64,000 nt of DNA from Diplosphaera chodatii (Eukaryota; Chlorophyta; Trebouxiophyceae; Prasiolales; Stichococcaceae). The notes below the pieces were generated by a model. The model was given only the letters and a program-made list of their open reading frames with translations. It made no database searches and was not told the DNA's origin. Shown one piece after another: positions 1-12,466 of this stretch (position 1 is the first letter of the stretch; each line of letters starts with the position of its first letter). Location: NCBI GenBank assembly GCA_032358165.1, contig JAALGY010000043.1:434001-498000 (forward strand), given 5' to 3'. The translations under genes were made by a program, and so were the position numbers.

Positions 1-3000
1 GCTGCCCACATCGCCGCCCAGCATCACGCACTCTGCCGCCGTCAGCGGCCCGTACGCCGCCTGGATCTGCGCCAACGACAGCTTCCACACGTCAGCGATC
101 GCGCAAGGATATCAGGATGACCTAATGGACCATTGCAATGCTTTCATCCGGTGCAAAACCTATAATGATGACCTCCGCAGCGTGGCGAACAAGCGAGTGT
201 CATCGCTGGCTGGCCGTGCCTGCTGTCGGGCAGCGGGGGAAGTACCAGCATCATTGGGCAGACCTTGATCGCGGCGGCTTCGATGTCGGCGCCGTTGACG
301 TGGGGAGTGAGGCGCCACTCGCCCTGCAGCTCCAGGCGGAAGGCAAGGGAGTAGGCGCCGTTGGTGTTGTCCACCACGGCTGCCCGCACCTCGTGCTTCC
401 CGTCCGCATGCCGCAGCACCGCCTCCACCTTGTCGCCCCCCTCGCTCCTACAGTGGTGATGTTACGCATTCACTACGGGGCGCATGCCTCCAAGCAAGGA
501 GCACCTCTTCACTGGTGCATTGAGTGGCCGGCGGCAGTGGTTCTGTGTTGCTGTGAGTGCAGGCGTCTGCCGGTGCGGCAGCATGGTTGACCTGGGCCTG
601 GAGACCAGGGTGCCCTGGGGAAACGCGTGCGCCGCGCACCTGGGGTTGCCAAACTGGTCTGCGGTGGTCAGCGTCAGGGTGTAGTCGCGGCCGCAGACGG
701 TGCCGTACAGCGCGTCGCCCTTGATGCTGGCGCGCAGCTTGCCCACCCGCGCCGGGACCACCTCCAGCGGCTTCGGCCACCCTGCAGCACACGGCGTCAG
801 CGGATGTCAGGCTGCGGCCGCCATCTCGCACAACCTCCACCTCCATTTGCCTTGGGCAAGTGGGCACTCGCGGCTTGGGTGGCAGACCAGCAGAGGCTCC
901 ACAAATGGGCGCGGGGCCATGTGGGGCCGGCGCCTAGAAGTTTGCTCAACGACTGGTACATCTGGCACTCAGGCCACCCATTATCTCGAAAGAACGCCCA
1001 TCGTAGCCGCACCTGAGGCCAGCTTGCCGCCAAAGGTAGCTGTGAGCACATAGGAGCCCGCTGTGACCAGCGTGGCTGAGTGGCGCCCGTACCCGGCGTT
1101 GATGAACTGCACCGACTGTGGGCCATTTGCCACCACCTTGACCTCCGAGCCCTCGCCTGAAAAGCGAGGTGCAGGCGAACTGGTTCCCGACTATCACAAG
1201 GTTCCGTAAGCGTGATTTTGAACGGCACAGGTGGTTGCCCTCCTTCCTCACCAGTTGTGGCAGTGGGGTTGCCGAAGGAGTCCCGCAGCTGGATAGCCAC
1301 CACAAGCTCTTGGCCAGCCTGTATGCATTGCCGCCAGCTCCATTCGCAGGCGGACTGCTTCATGTGCTCACTGATGAACCGTTCAGCACCATGATGGACA
1401 GTGAAGCAGATGTTGGAGTGCAAAGTATGAGGCTGCAAGTACCTCCAGTCGCCGCTCAGATCGTCCTGCCGCCTCGATGGTGGCACTGGACTTGGCGGCA
1501 TCCGCCAGCCCAGGAGCGATGCCAATGGCAAAGGGGCTGCCCTTGAGCACCTGTCCGGCAGCATGCAACACTGACTATGTGAGGCATGTGAAGACCGGGG
1601 ATGACGAGATGTAGCCTGCGTTAACAGCGCTCAACACTGCGCAACCCATAACACTTCGAGTGCTCATCACAAGATATGGCAGTTTCGTACCTCGCCAGTT
1701 GAGGAGCATCGCACGACGAGGGAGTAGCGACCGGCCACATCCGCAGAGTAGTGCACGGCCAGCTCAGCATCCGAGGCGCGCACGACAGAGGCAGTGAGGG
1801 TCCCTGGGCCGCTGCCCTCGGCGCCGAATGCCGCCTGGCTCAGAGGGTTCAGCACCCGGTTCCCAAACCTGCAGAGTGCGGGTACACGCCACTCGCACCT
1901 GGCCAGCTGGTTGCACAGGTATTCATCAGGAAACAGGTCTGCAATAGTTGTATGCGGGAGGCGCCAGTGGCCCGGGGCCGCGCCTGTCGGCGGTCCAGAA
2001 CCGCAGCTGGCCGGCCTGCCCGGCAGCGATCTCCACGCGCGCGTGCTGCACCTCGCAGTGCGCAGGCGACACGGGCCCCGGGGCGCACTCCCCCCGGAAC
2101 ACGCTCTTGGCCGGGTCACCAGCTAGGCCCACCACCTGTTGGAACATGGTTGAGGCCCTGGTTGCGTCTGAGTGTGCCCGTTGCAGATGTACAGGCCCAT
2201 GTCTTGTATCCAGGGCTGTGCATGGACGTGGAAGAAGGCCTGTACACTTCCTGTCATAACCGGCAGCGCCGGGTCTGCAGCTACATGCTGGTGCGCACCA
2301 GCTGGTACTCCCCGGCGCGTGTCACCACATAGGACGCCTCGTAACTGCCCTCGCCGTGGTTGACAATGCCGCCTGCACATCCCCTAGCTCCACTGTTGCC
2401 TTGCTCTGGCTGCGTGGCAGACTGTGCACCATGCTTTGCCTCGCATGACTCCATACACAGTCGTTGATGGGCACTGCTGGACAGGCCGTTGGCACCTGGG
2501 ATCTCCTTGCCATCCACAACTACGGTGAGGGTGAAGTCGGCGGTCGCCGATGCGACGGTGTAGCCGCGGGCGTCGCATGCGCGCAGCCGGAAAGAGGCTG
2601 TGCTGCCGGCGACGCAGGCGCTCAGGCCGTCGCCCTCAAACACGCAGCTGGCCAGGCTGACCTCCTGCAGCAGCGAGAAGAACTTGGTCAGTAAACTGCA
2701 TGACACCAGCAGTATTCCATACCGCTTGCAATTTGACAAGCAAGCCAGCGCTTCAGCAGCCGCCACACCACACGGATGTTCTGTGACAGTGACACTATCA
2801 AATGGAAGCCATGTCACCTGCGTGATGGCGTCCACAGTGAAGGGGGAGCCTGCGACGTGTGCGCCGTGCAGCGTGATGGCGACGGTGTGGCGGCCGACCT
2901 CGGACCAGGGCACCGCCACCTTGTACGCGCCGCCGCCGTCCGCCAGAGCTGCTGCAATAGCGCGCCCGCAGCCGCTGGGGCCTGCGGCAAGTGCAGGAAC

Positions 3001-6000
3001 ACTTCGTGAAGGTCAAAGACTCAATCATCTCCCTCAAGAGAAACATGCAGGCAAGACGCTATTCAGCTGATGTTGGTGCTCAGCAGCAAATGCCGAAGTG
3101 GTTGTCATGTGATGGCTGAAGCACAGGGTAGCAGAAAAAAGGGGAAACAGGAGCTATGCTTATGGTGGTCTTGCAAGCAGTCATACTTACCAGTGATGGT
3201 GGCCGAGAGTGCTTCTGGGGACGACAGCTTACGCGGCGCGGCGGCGGTGCCGCGGTCGTGGGGCTGCACCAGGAAGTCGGTCCCCGCCCCGCACACTACA
3301 GGGCCGCTGTCACCGCCCACCACCTGCGGCAGATGAACACCAGTTCCATGCTTGGTTGGGTTTGTGGGTGCACAAACAGGAGTGCGGATGCCGAGGGCAG
3401 ACGTGCCAAGTGATGGCTGGGGACTATTGGGCCAGAGTGGGCTGCGGCTGGATCTGTGGGCTGCAGGGAAGAATCACACAGGTCAGTTCATACAGGCTAA
3501 TTGCACAAACGTACCACGGTGCTGTTGTCACCACCGACGACCTGCACCGCATGGCAGGCTGACTGCATCTGTCCGTGACCTTGCTGCTTGTGAGCAGGGC
3601 CCAAGGGTCACCAAATGACGCTGTCGACTGCAGCATTACATGTTTGGTCCAGTGTGGAGGTCCTGCCCAGGACAGGCAAAAGGAGCGAAGTGAGGCCAAG
3701 TGCAGCGGTGCTCACCGCGCACTGCTCCGCGTGCAGCGCGCCAAAGCTGGCCGACACCTCGTAGCCGCTCTCCTTGATCGCAATCCCTCCCACCTTGGGC
3801 AGAATGACCCATGGCCCGGCGCGGTCGACCTTGAAGGTGACGGCATATGTGCCATTGCCATTGTCTGACGTCGTGGCCTTCCAGGAGCCAGCACCTGCGG
3901 GGCCGCGCAGCTCGACATCCACATCCTCGCCGCCCGAGGCGCACGCATTGCCGAAGCGGTCCCGCGTCGCCAGCGTCAGCTTCGCGGCCTGCCCCACGAC
4001 GAGGCCCTGCAGCGCCTCGCCATCCAGTCGACACCTTGCAGGGTCGGCTGGCGCAGGGAGGACGTGCAGGACGCGGGGCCACCCCAGCACGGGCGCACTC
4101 CCCAGCCGCACGTGCAGCAGGTATGCGCCAGCCGCTTCCAGGGTCCCAATGCGCTGCGTGGGCACGCTGCCGGCCGTGAAGGCCACCGTCGCCGGGCCGA
4201 CCGCCTCGACGATGGTGTCGACGCCTGCTGCGCTCTCCACCTGATGAGACAGCGACTGCTGCTGATCAGTTGAAGTGAAAGAGCTGGGCAGCGCCCTTGC
4301 AAACAAATGCTGGTGCACGCACTTCAGGTGGCTCTTGTCAACAAAGTAGGTTTGGCTTTACGTCAGCACTGCTGCGAACCTCAGCTGCAGGTCCCGTGTA
4401 ACATTTAGCTGCCAGCAGATGCCACTCACCACGTTGCCGAGCGAGTCGCGCGGCTGGAAGTCCAGCGTCACCTGCTGGCCCGCCTCCACGCAGCCCGTCT
4501 CGCAACCCCGCAAGCCCGCCACGCTCTGCGCTGCTGCTGCTGGCCCCACCTGCAGGCCCAGTCACCATGATACAGGAACACGTCGAAGCAGCGCGCATGC
4601 TGGCGCAAGGGCTGAGTTCACTCCAGGGTTGAGCTCCTACAAAGGGAGCTCAACCCCCATTTTTAGGTCATCACTGACAACCTAGCTGAGACTACGGCAA
4701 GCAGGTGTAACACACCCTTTTCAGACTTTCAGGAGGTGGACCTGAACCGCATGGCTAGTCATGACCTCACAGCGGGCAGGGAACATGCAGTAGTTTCTGG
4801 CTGCTTCAGTTTGAAAGCTGCCATCATCCGCTTCAGCTCACCGCCACATTGATGGTGAATGGAGAGCCGGGCAGCGTGTCCCCATCGTCGGCGCCCATGA
4901 CGGTCAGCTGGTACTGCCCTTTTTTTGTCGCCTTGTACCTGGGCACAGATGAGCTGAAGCTTGCCGTTTGCCCATGGACATGGCTGATTGTGAGACTGCT
5001 CCACCAGCATGCCGTCAAACGTTTGGCGGTCTGTCAATCCGACACCGGAAAACAGCAAATGATGCGGGTCCGCGCGGCACGAATGAGCACCTGATGTCGC
5101 AGGTGCCGTCGCCGCAGTCGTGCACCGTGGCGCTGAGGTGGCCCGGGCCGCGCCCCGCCACTGCCAACCCGCCGCCGCCAGCAGCGCTATTGCCAAAGCG
5201 GTCCATGCGCCGGACCTTCATGCTGCCCTGCTCGCCTGCACAGCGCAGCATGCAGTTGATCAGAAGCTGTCGAGGCAATATGATACTGTCTGAGCATTTG
5301 AGATCTAGGAAGCTGCTTGCATGCATACGACCCAAAGCCCTCAAAAGATGCCCGCCCAGATATCGAAAGAACAGCAGACCACTAAAAAGCAAATGATGGC
5401 AGGCTGTCTATGCTGTCGAGATCAACTCAATCCGTAGATACACCATCGATCACTGCTCGGGCAGCTCGCCTGCCATGATGCTGGTCGGCTCCAGCTCCAG
5501 GACGCACTTGCTGACGCACACAGGCCCGTGGGTACATGAGCCATGCACGGTCGCACCGGCCTTGCTGCCGCTGATCGCTGCCACCACCTGCACAGACCAC
5601 ACCAACATCACAGCACACCTAGACCAATGGTGGACACGCAACCTCGGCAGATGCACAGACACCTGCATGCCCAGCCAGGGACCGCCATGGTCATGGTAAC
5701 ACTCACGAGCGGCACCCTCACCTCGAAGTTGCCAGCGACCGTCAGGGGCGCGGAGACCTCGAAGCCGCCGTGCGGCCGGGCCCGCACCTCGAGCGGCATC
5801 GTTTCCGGGGCTTCGGCAGAGCCGTCATTGGCGGCGCCGTCCCGCTGCAGCCGCAGCTCTGCGGTCACCGCCCCGGCGCCTGCTGCTGTCACGGGGTTGC
5901 CGTGCTCGTCGTGCCCGGCCAGCGCGATCACCATGCGCTCGCCTGCACAGGAGGTAGGTGCGCAACGTCGTGATCCAAGCAGGAATGTGTCTTTTGCCAG

Positions 6001-9000
6001 CTGCTGACTCAGCATTCAAGGCTTACCAGCGTGGCACCAGCCTCAAGTCGAGATGGTGTTGAAGCTCATGCTGGCAGAAGGCGTGCAGCGACCAAGGGCC
6101 ACAGTTGGCGTGCCCATTCGACGACTGACTCGACACAACGCTCACAGCAGTCCCGTCGTAAGTGACCTTCCAACGACCCACCTGCGACGCAGTGCTGCGG
6201 GTGCTCCTGCGCCGGCGCCAGCGACGCCAGCGGGCCGGGGCCGACCGCCAGCGTCTGCGGCAGCCCGACCAGCTCGCCGTTCACGTGCGCGCTGAGCGAG
6301 ACGAGCCCCGCACGCAGCGGCCGCAGCTGCGCTGTGTAGGTGCCATCCCGGTTGTCCGTCACCGGCAGGCTGCTGTGGCCTGTTGCAAGGGGCCAAGGAT
6401 TTCGTTCAGGAATGCTATACTGCCAGACAGCTCAGCGCTGCACACGCGTCCCACAGTACCTTTTGTATTCATCAGCCAGCTGTCTGGCGGTACACTTGAG
6501 ACTGCAACAAGGAGATGTGCCGCCAGCAGGACACTGATCAAAAACGTCCAATGCTGCACCGACCTTCGGCAGCGCTGTCCAGCAGCAGCTCCACGCGGTC
6601 GCCGCCGGCCGTCGCGTTGCCAGCGGCGTCGCGCGCCGTGACGGTGACCGCCTCCGCCCGGCCGGCCGCCAGCTGCGGCGGCAGCGCGCTGACTGTTGAG
6701 TGCGCCGCGTGGCCCCCATCCGGCTGCACCTCCAGCGTCCAAGGCGAGCCTGCAGCGGGCCGTCAAGTCATCAGCCAGCAGGGTGCAGGCCGCATGTATG
6801 TCAACAGCGTGCCTGTGCCCTTCGATAGCTTCATCAGTCTTGTGAGGGGCTCAAATCAGTGTCAATAGTCGAACACTGGGGATTCGTGCGGTTGGGCATC
6901 TGTTTCTACGGGCAACCCGACGCACGTGCCGGACCGACGCTGTCACCACCCAGCCTGCGGTCGCAGCAGCACCTTGGATGTGGGCGCCGCCGTAGGTGAT
7001 GGCCAGGTGGCAGGTGCCCGCCAGGTGGGGCGTGAAGGCGCCCGTCAGCTCGTGGCTGTCGCGGCCGGCGGCCTCCCAATTCACCTTGACTGCCTGCGTT
7101 GCAGTGTAATAGCTTGAGGGCAGCGCGGGTTTTGAGGCTGGCAGCGCCTGTCAGAAGAAGCCGTGGAATTGCAACAGCTTGTAGCATTTCCAGCTATCTC
7201 AGCGCTGAAGATGCCTTGCGTTGCCAGGGAAGGCACCTGGCTGCCTGTGACGTCAGCCTTGAAGCCGGTCATGCCGGGGACCTCTGCCGGCGCCGCCACC
7301 GAGTTGCCGAAGCGGTCGGCAGCGCGCACGACGAACACGGCCCGGCGGCCGCTGCGTGCGGAAGCCAACCCGTCGCCGGCGGCTGTGCTGGCACGGGCGT
7401 CGACCTCCGCCGCAGACACCTGTCAACGCATGCGGTCAGCCAGGTCGCTTCAGTTGTGACTTGTGACTGTGAGCATGTGCTCTGCTGACGTCTGTTGGTT
7501 GAACAGACAGAGGTTAGCATTGCGGGATGCCTGATAGCGACGGGTTGCCCGCTGACAGTGGTCTGCATCAACTGGCGTACGCAGCCGGCTGCAGCACTGG
7601 CGTGGCACTGCCTCAGACTTGCCTCTGCTGCAAAGGGGCTGCCTGCGATGTGGGTGCCCTGGAAGGTGACTGAGACGGAGTAGGCGCCCGCAGCCATTGC
7701 TGAGAAGGCGCCCGCGTATTCGCCGGTGCCCAGGTCCTCCATCTGCGCACCAAAATGGGCCTCCTGACTGACCGACCTCAGGGCCATACCTGACGTGTCC
7801 GGCAAGCGCATGGTGCTGGAGTCGCTGTGGATCGGCAGTGGCACATACTGGCTGGCTGCTGTGACCCTTCGCAAGTGCACAAGTCGCAGGTCAGCAGCTG
7901 GCATGCATTGTAAGGCTGATCGCACCCGGCCCGCATGGGGAGGGTCACTGGAGCCGGCGCGAGTCCAGGAGAGTGCAAAGGTGTCGCCACCCAGCGACTT
8001 GCGCACGCCCTTCTGGTCCTTTGCCACCACTGTGAAACTCGCCTGCTCGCCTATACGGCGCCAACACATGCTGCTCAAAGAGTGGGGCGAGGAGCGCATG
8101 GGACTGCTGCTGGTTGAGCCAGGATCTGCCAAACCAAATGCCATACAGAGGATTACCACATGCCCCTCAGGCACAACATGTGCTGTGATTGATGCAAAGC
8201 TGCTGCTGTTTCAAGAACACGCACCTGCTGTGGTGTGCAGCGTCAGCGGGGCGGCCACCACCTCGCAGTGGGGCGCGTGCGCCTGCGCTGTGGACGCCTC
8301 CACCTCCGCCGGCGATCCGCTCATGTGCTGGTCGCCGATCACCGCTGAGATGGTGTAGACGCCTGACAGCAGTCCACACGGCAGTCGGCACCTGCATCAT
8401 CGTTTGCAGTGCGAGCTTTGCTTGCGCGTGAGCGGGCGACGTCGCTAGGTCCAGCACCTGTGGAGCGGGCGCAGTAGGTGAAGGTGTGCAGCCCCTCGCG
8501 TGTGGCGCCCGGCGTCACCGTGGTCGGCGCGGGTCCCTTGACCAGCACCTGCGGTGAACAGAACCACCTTACAGCATTGAGCAGCATGACATGCAGGGAC
8601 CAATCATCCCAGGGCGGCAGCACTGCTCGTGAACACCGGCTTTGACCCAAAGCCATCCTAACCACAGCATAACATACATTAACTTCATCGCCACCAAGAC
8701 TTGTGTTTGTCAGCACATTGCAGCACCTTGAGGTCAGCGCCATTAGCGGCCGCCGACTCCACCTTGTTGCCAAACGCGTCGGCGAGCTCGCAGAACAGCT
8801 GGCTCTCGCGGCCCAGCTGCACCGCCTGCAGCCCCGGGCCAAACAGGCGCGAGTTGCCCGCGTCCACCTCGCCCGCGCTGACGTGGCACATGAACGGGCT
8901 GCCGGATATGGGCTTGCCTGCAGCATGCGCGACACAGGAGTCAGTGCCAACACCACCAGGCTTCCCAGCAGCCTTTGCTGCGTGCAGCTGCTGTGCCGTG

Positions 9001-11570
9001 GCCCGAAATATCAAGACACAGACACGGCAGCCTGGGCCGCCGCAGTGACATGCAAGAAATTGCAGGCCGCACCTGCAGCGGTGACGTGGACCTCGTAGGT
9101 GCCGGCAAAGTTGGCGGTGTACGAGGCCTTATACAGCCCCTCCCCACTGTCCTCCACCCGCCCGCGCACCGCTGAGTGCGTGCTCGACTTGCCCGCCTTC
9201 TTCACCAGCACATCAAAGGCGTCTCCGCCTGCACCAGCGGTATGCCAGACATGAGACCCAGTCCCCGGGGTGTTGCCCTCAGCAAAGCCGCCTCACACCC
9301 GCTGTGCCATGACACCCGCCTGGCGGTCTACAGCTGCCAGGGGGCTGATGTCCAGCGTATTTGGTCTACATGTGCAGCATGCGCTCACCCGAGTTGCGGC
9401 GGTTGCCATAGCAGTCGACCGCCTTGATCTGGAAGGCGGCAGGGATGCCGGCCTGCGCCTTTGACAGCCCCTCGCCGCTGGCAGTGCAGTTGCCCGCCTC
9501 CGTCTTTGCGGCTTGCACTGCACGGGAAGAACGGCAAGGTTGATCACTGCTGGCACACTCTCCAGACCAAGTCACCCCAAGCAGTGCCGCCACAGCACGC
9601 AAACCTCAGCTGCTACCATCTAGTGCAGCTGCACGGTTTCTCGAAACTCTTGAGCATACCCTGTCGATTCAGCCTACCTGTGCACGACACTGGGCAGCCG
9701 CCCACGGTGTAGCCCTCCAGCTTGGCAGTGATGAGATAGTCGCCGGCAACGGTGGTGCTCCACGACACGTTGTATGTGCCGTTGGAGTTGTCGGACACCA
9801 CCGGCTGCAGCTGCTCTGCTGAGGCCGGCCCAGCGATGGACACCTGGAACTTGTCGCCGCCGACTGCCCGCGCCTGTGTTTTGCCGTCCACCGCTGCGGT
9901 GACAATATACCGGCAGGCCTCAGGCAGGTGACACTAGTATTGCTGCTTCACCATGGAAGCGTGGACAAGCTTTGCTTGTCGATCTACTTGCACACAGCAC
10001 GCTGAAGAGGTGCTATCACCCACCTTGAATGCAGAACTGATTGCGCAGGCCCGCAGTTCCTAAGGTGAGGCCTGGACCATACAGGCGACAGTTGGCCGCA
10101 ATGGTCTCGTCATTGCGGATCTTGATTTTGAAAGGGCTGCCTTGGAGCGGTGTGCCGTTTAGCACAATGGCCAGCCCATATGTGGCCGATATCTCGGGCT
10201 TGAATGACACCTGCAAGTGAGTGACAGGTGTCCCACGGTCATCCTCGCCCGGCTTGCCTGTCCTGATGCCCGGTTTAGCAGGCGCCACCTCGTGACACAA
10301 GGCCTGGTGCTGGCCGCTCACCTCGTAGCTGCCACTGCCGCGCTCTGTCACTATTGCTGGAAACAAAACTGTGTGGGCATCGGATTCGATGTCCACCACA
10401 CTGGCGGTCACGCGTGCGCGCTCCTGAAAGCTGCGAGAATGAGCAAAATACAATAGCACACTCACATGGGGTTGCCGCATCTCCTCGTCATGTGCGGTAC
10501 GTCGCATTCACATGACCATGACGTACATGCTGATTCCCAGCAGCCATTGTGCTTTTCGTACCTGCGGCCAAATTGGTCTCGCACAGTGACGACTGCTGTG
10601 TATGGCTCATCCACAAAGCCGTGGCCATTGCGCAGGTCCACCACCGACTCCACATCGCTGGGGCGCGGCTGCTGGCAGGGCACCCTGTAGGGGCTGCTGC
10701 CGACAGCCGATGGTCCGATAGACATGGTGATCTTGTACTCGCCAGACATAGGCGCCTGCGCAGCATGGGCACAGTAAATCAGGGGCATCCACCCTCCAGG
10801 TGCCTGGCGCCAGCAGACTGCTCTGCCAGGGTGCAGAGGCGCGGCGGGATGGCAAACGGCCAGCACGGCGGGATCGCGTCCAGCGAGGCGCACCATGTAG
10901 GTGACCTGCAGGCTGCCATCCTCGTTTTCTGCCACCTCCGGCTTGACAATGGCGGACCCACGGATCGACAGCTTGAGGTCCGACGCCTGCAGTTACCAGC
11001 ACACTGATGCTTAAACGCTCAGCGTCAACGTATGTATATACCGTGCCAGCAGAGTCTCAGTGTTGGGCAGGCGTCTGATCTGGGTTGCTCCCATGCCAAT
11101 AGGGTATCCCGCAGTACGCGGGTGTGCTGTGTGGACGTCCTTCTGCATGTGCCGAGCTGTTGGGAATGTCCAGATCATCGGCGTGCACGACTAGGCACCA
11201 TGTGGCCGAGTATACAGTGCCTCTGCCCCGTAACGCGTCAGCACCAGCCGATGACATCGACTGATCTGGTTGCACATGCACACAGGCTGTACCCAAACCG
11301 CGCGGCCTTTGTGCACGGCTGTGCATCTGGATGGGACCGATGTTGTCTAGTGTAGCACACCAGGGCACGTGCTGATCCCAATGAGGTCGCCAGAGGATTC
11401 GAAAACATGTCGAAGCATCAGCAGTGTACGAGCAGCATGCCCACCCGAAGTCTGCGCCCCTGGATGCTGTGTACGGTGAATCCTGTAGGAGCCTTTGGAG
11501 CGGCAATCTGCAGCCCCGAGCCCTCCGCCGAGTACGGCGAAGGCACCCCGCTGCTCCGCCTGGCCTGCAT
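1..11570 (-). CDS. Filamin-type immunoglobulin-repeat protein, 3' end cut off by the window edge
   Basis: A long multi-exon gene on the minus strand. Its exons encode repeated filamin/ABP280-type Ig domains. Signatures seen many times include DRFGNACASGG (about 3.95 kb), DSFGNPTATTG (1.27 kb), DQFGNPRCA (0.65 kb), DNGNGTYAVTF (3.85 kb), DNSNGTYNVSW (9.79 kb), AGEYQLV (2.3 kb), GAHVAGSPFTVDA (2.84 kb), GTHIAGSPFAAEA (7.65 kb), GTPLQGSPFKIKI (10.13 kb) and FGPGLQAVQLG (8.83 kb). I count at least 12 repeats, each usually split over two or three exons. The furthest upstream exon I can support is near 11.43-11.57 kb, preceded by an acceptor, so the true start lies further upstream and was not found. 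No actin-binding calponin-homology domain is visible. Filamin repeats are beta-sandwich protein-interaction modules; some plant and algal filamin-repeat proteins, such as GEX2, act in gamete adhesion, but that role here is only a possibility. The last exon in view (about 1-97) is not filamin-like and the gene continues leftwards. Confidence 0.85.
4626..4656. repeat. Perfect inverted repeat (12-bp arms, 7-bp loop) in a filamin-gene intron
   Basis: The arm GGGTTGAGCTCC at 4626-4637 is followed by a 7-base loop and its exact reverse complement at 4645-4656, then by CCATTTTT. It lies between filamin exons near 4.43 and 4.85 kb, so it is probably intronic. It could be a small hairpin or the remnant of a foldback element; no target-site duplication was recognised. 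Confidence 0.8.
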
Positions 11571-12466
11571 GCTACTGCTGGTGTGTCACAGCGGGCAAGC
11601 TGCTGGGTCACATCGGGAGATCACGCAGCGATCCCAGGTGGATCTTGCAGCCAAAAGAGCAATCCGCTTGGCGGGATGCTTGCCATCGCCGTTCGACGCT
11701 ACGACGCAACGAAGGCCAGCAAAGCTAGGCTATGCCGAGGGCTAAACCCGGACGATTACCTGACAGACTAACGGGACTCTGTACTGGCTGTTGAGATCTC
11801 ACGAGGGCGGAAAAGAATGTTCACTCCCCCTTAGCCCAACGAAATTCTCACGATTTGCCTGCTTCGGCGATTCGACCCAACAGCAGCGCGCTGCAGCCCT
11901 CACCAAGCACAGGTGAGCTCCATCAAACCATCTTTCGTCATCACGTGTGACCGGCGCAGCCCGTCACAGTGCATGTTGCGAACGGAGCCAAGTGCGAAGA
12001 TGGCAAGACGCTCGTATTCTCGACATCCTGGTGACGTCGCGCAAACTGCGGCACGGCGCCGAGCGGCGTCGTGCATCAATGCGACTTCGGTACACGATCG
12101 AGTAGTGATGGCATGCAGCCAATGATACTTAGTGCTCGCAGGATGGAGCGCTGAGCATCGTGCGCAGGCCTGAACGACAGATGCAAAATGCATGCTTTGA
12201 TCGTGAACTGCGTGGCTTGGCACAGCGATTGATTGCAATCGTGTACTCGTTCAACACTGCGTAGGGCCAGTGCGTTGCGCTGCGCCCTGTTGCAATAGCA
12301 GCAGCTCCAGATGTTTGAACCGAAAACAGCAGCCTTAGATGATCATGTTCAGGCTGTTACTGACGACTCGAGCGTGGCAATACATCTGCATATGCTACAT
12401 GAAGCCATGTGATATGATACAAGACGACTCGCGACTGACGAATCCCGCAAATGGGGTCTCTGCAGG
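11571..12466. other. Interval between the filamin gene and the PQQ-type gene; likely 5' regions of both
   Basis: No exon could be firmly assigned here. Because the filamin gene reads leftwards and the PQQ-type gene rightwards, this should hold missing 5' filamin exons, both promoters and 5' untranslated sequence. A plausible acceptor (ending CATGCAG on the minus strand near 11.57 kb) shows that at least one filamin exon lies upstream. No TATA box or other motif is convincing by eye. Confidence 0.5.

Noticed and set aside
138..590. A 150-codon plus-strand frame at the left end
   Set aside because: It is antisense to a filamin-repeat exon (240-430) with clear family motifs on the minus strand.
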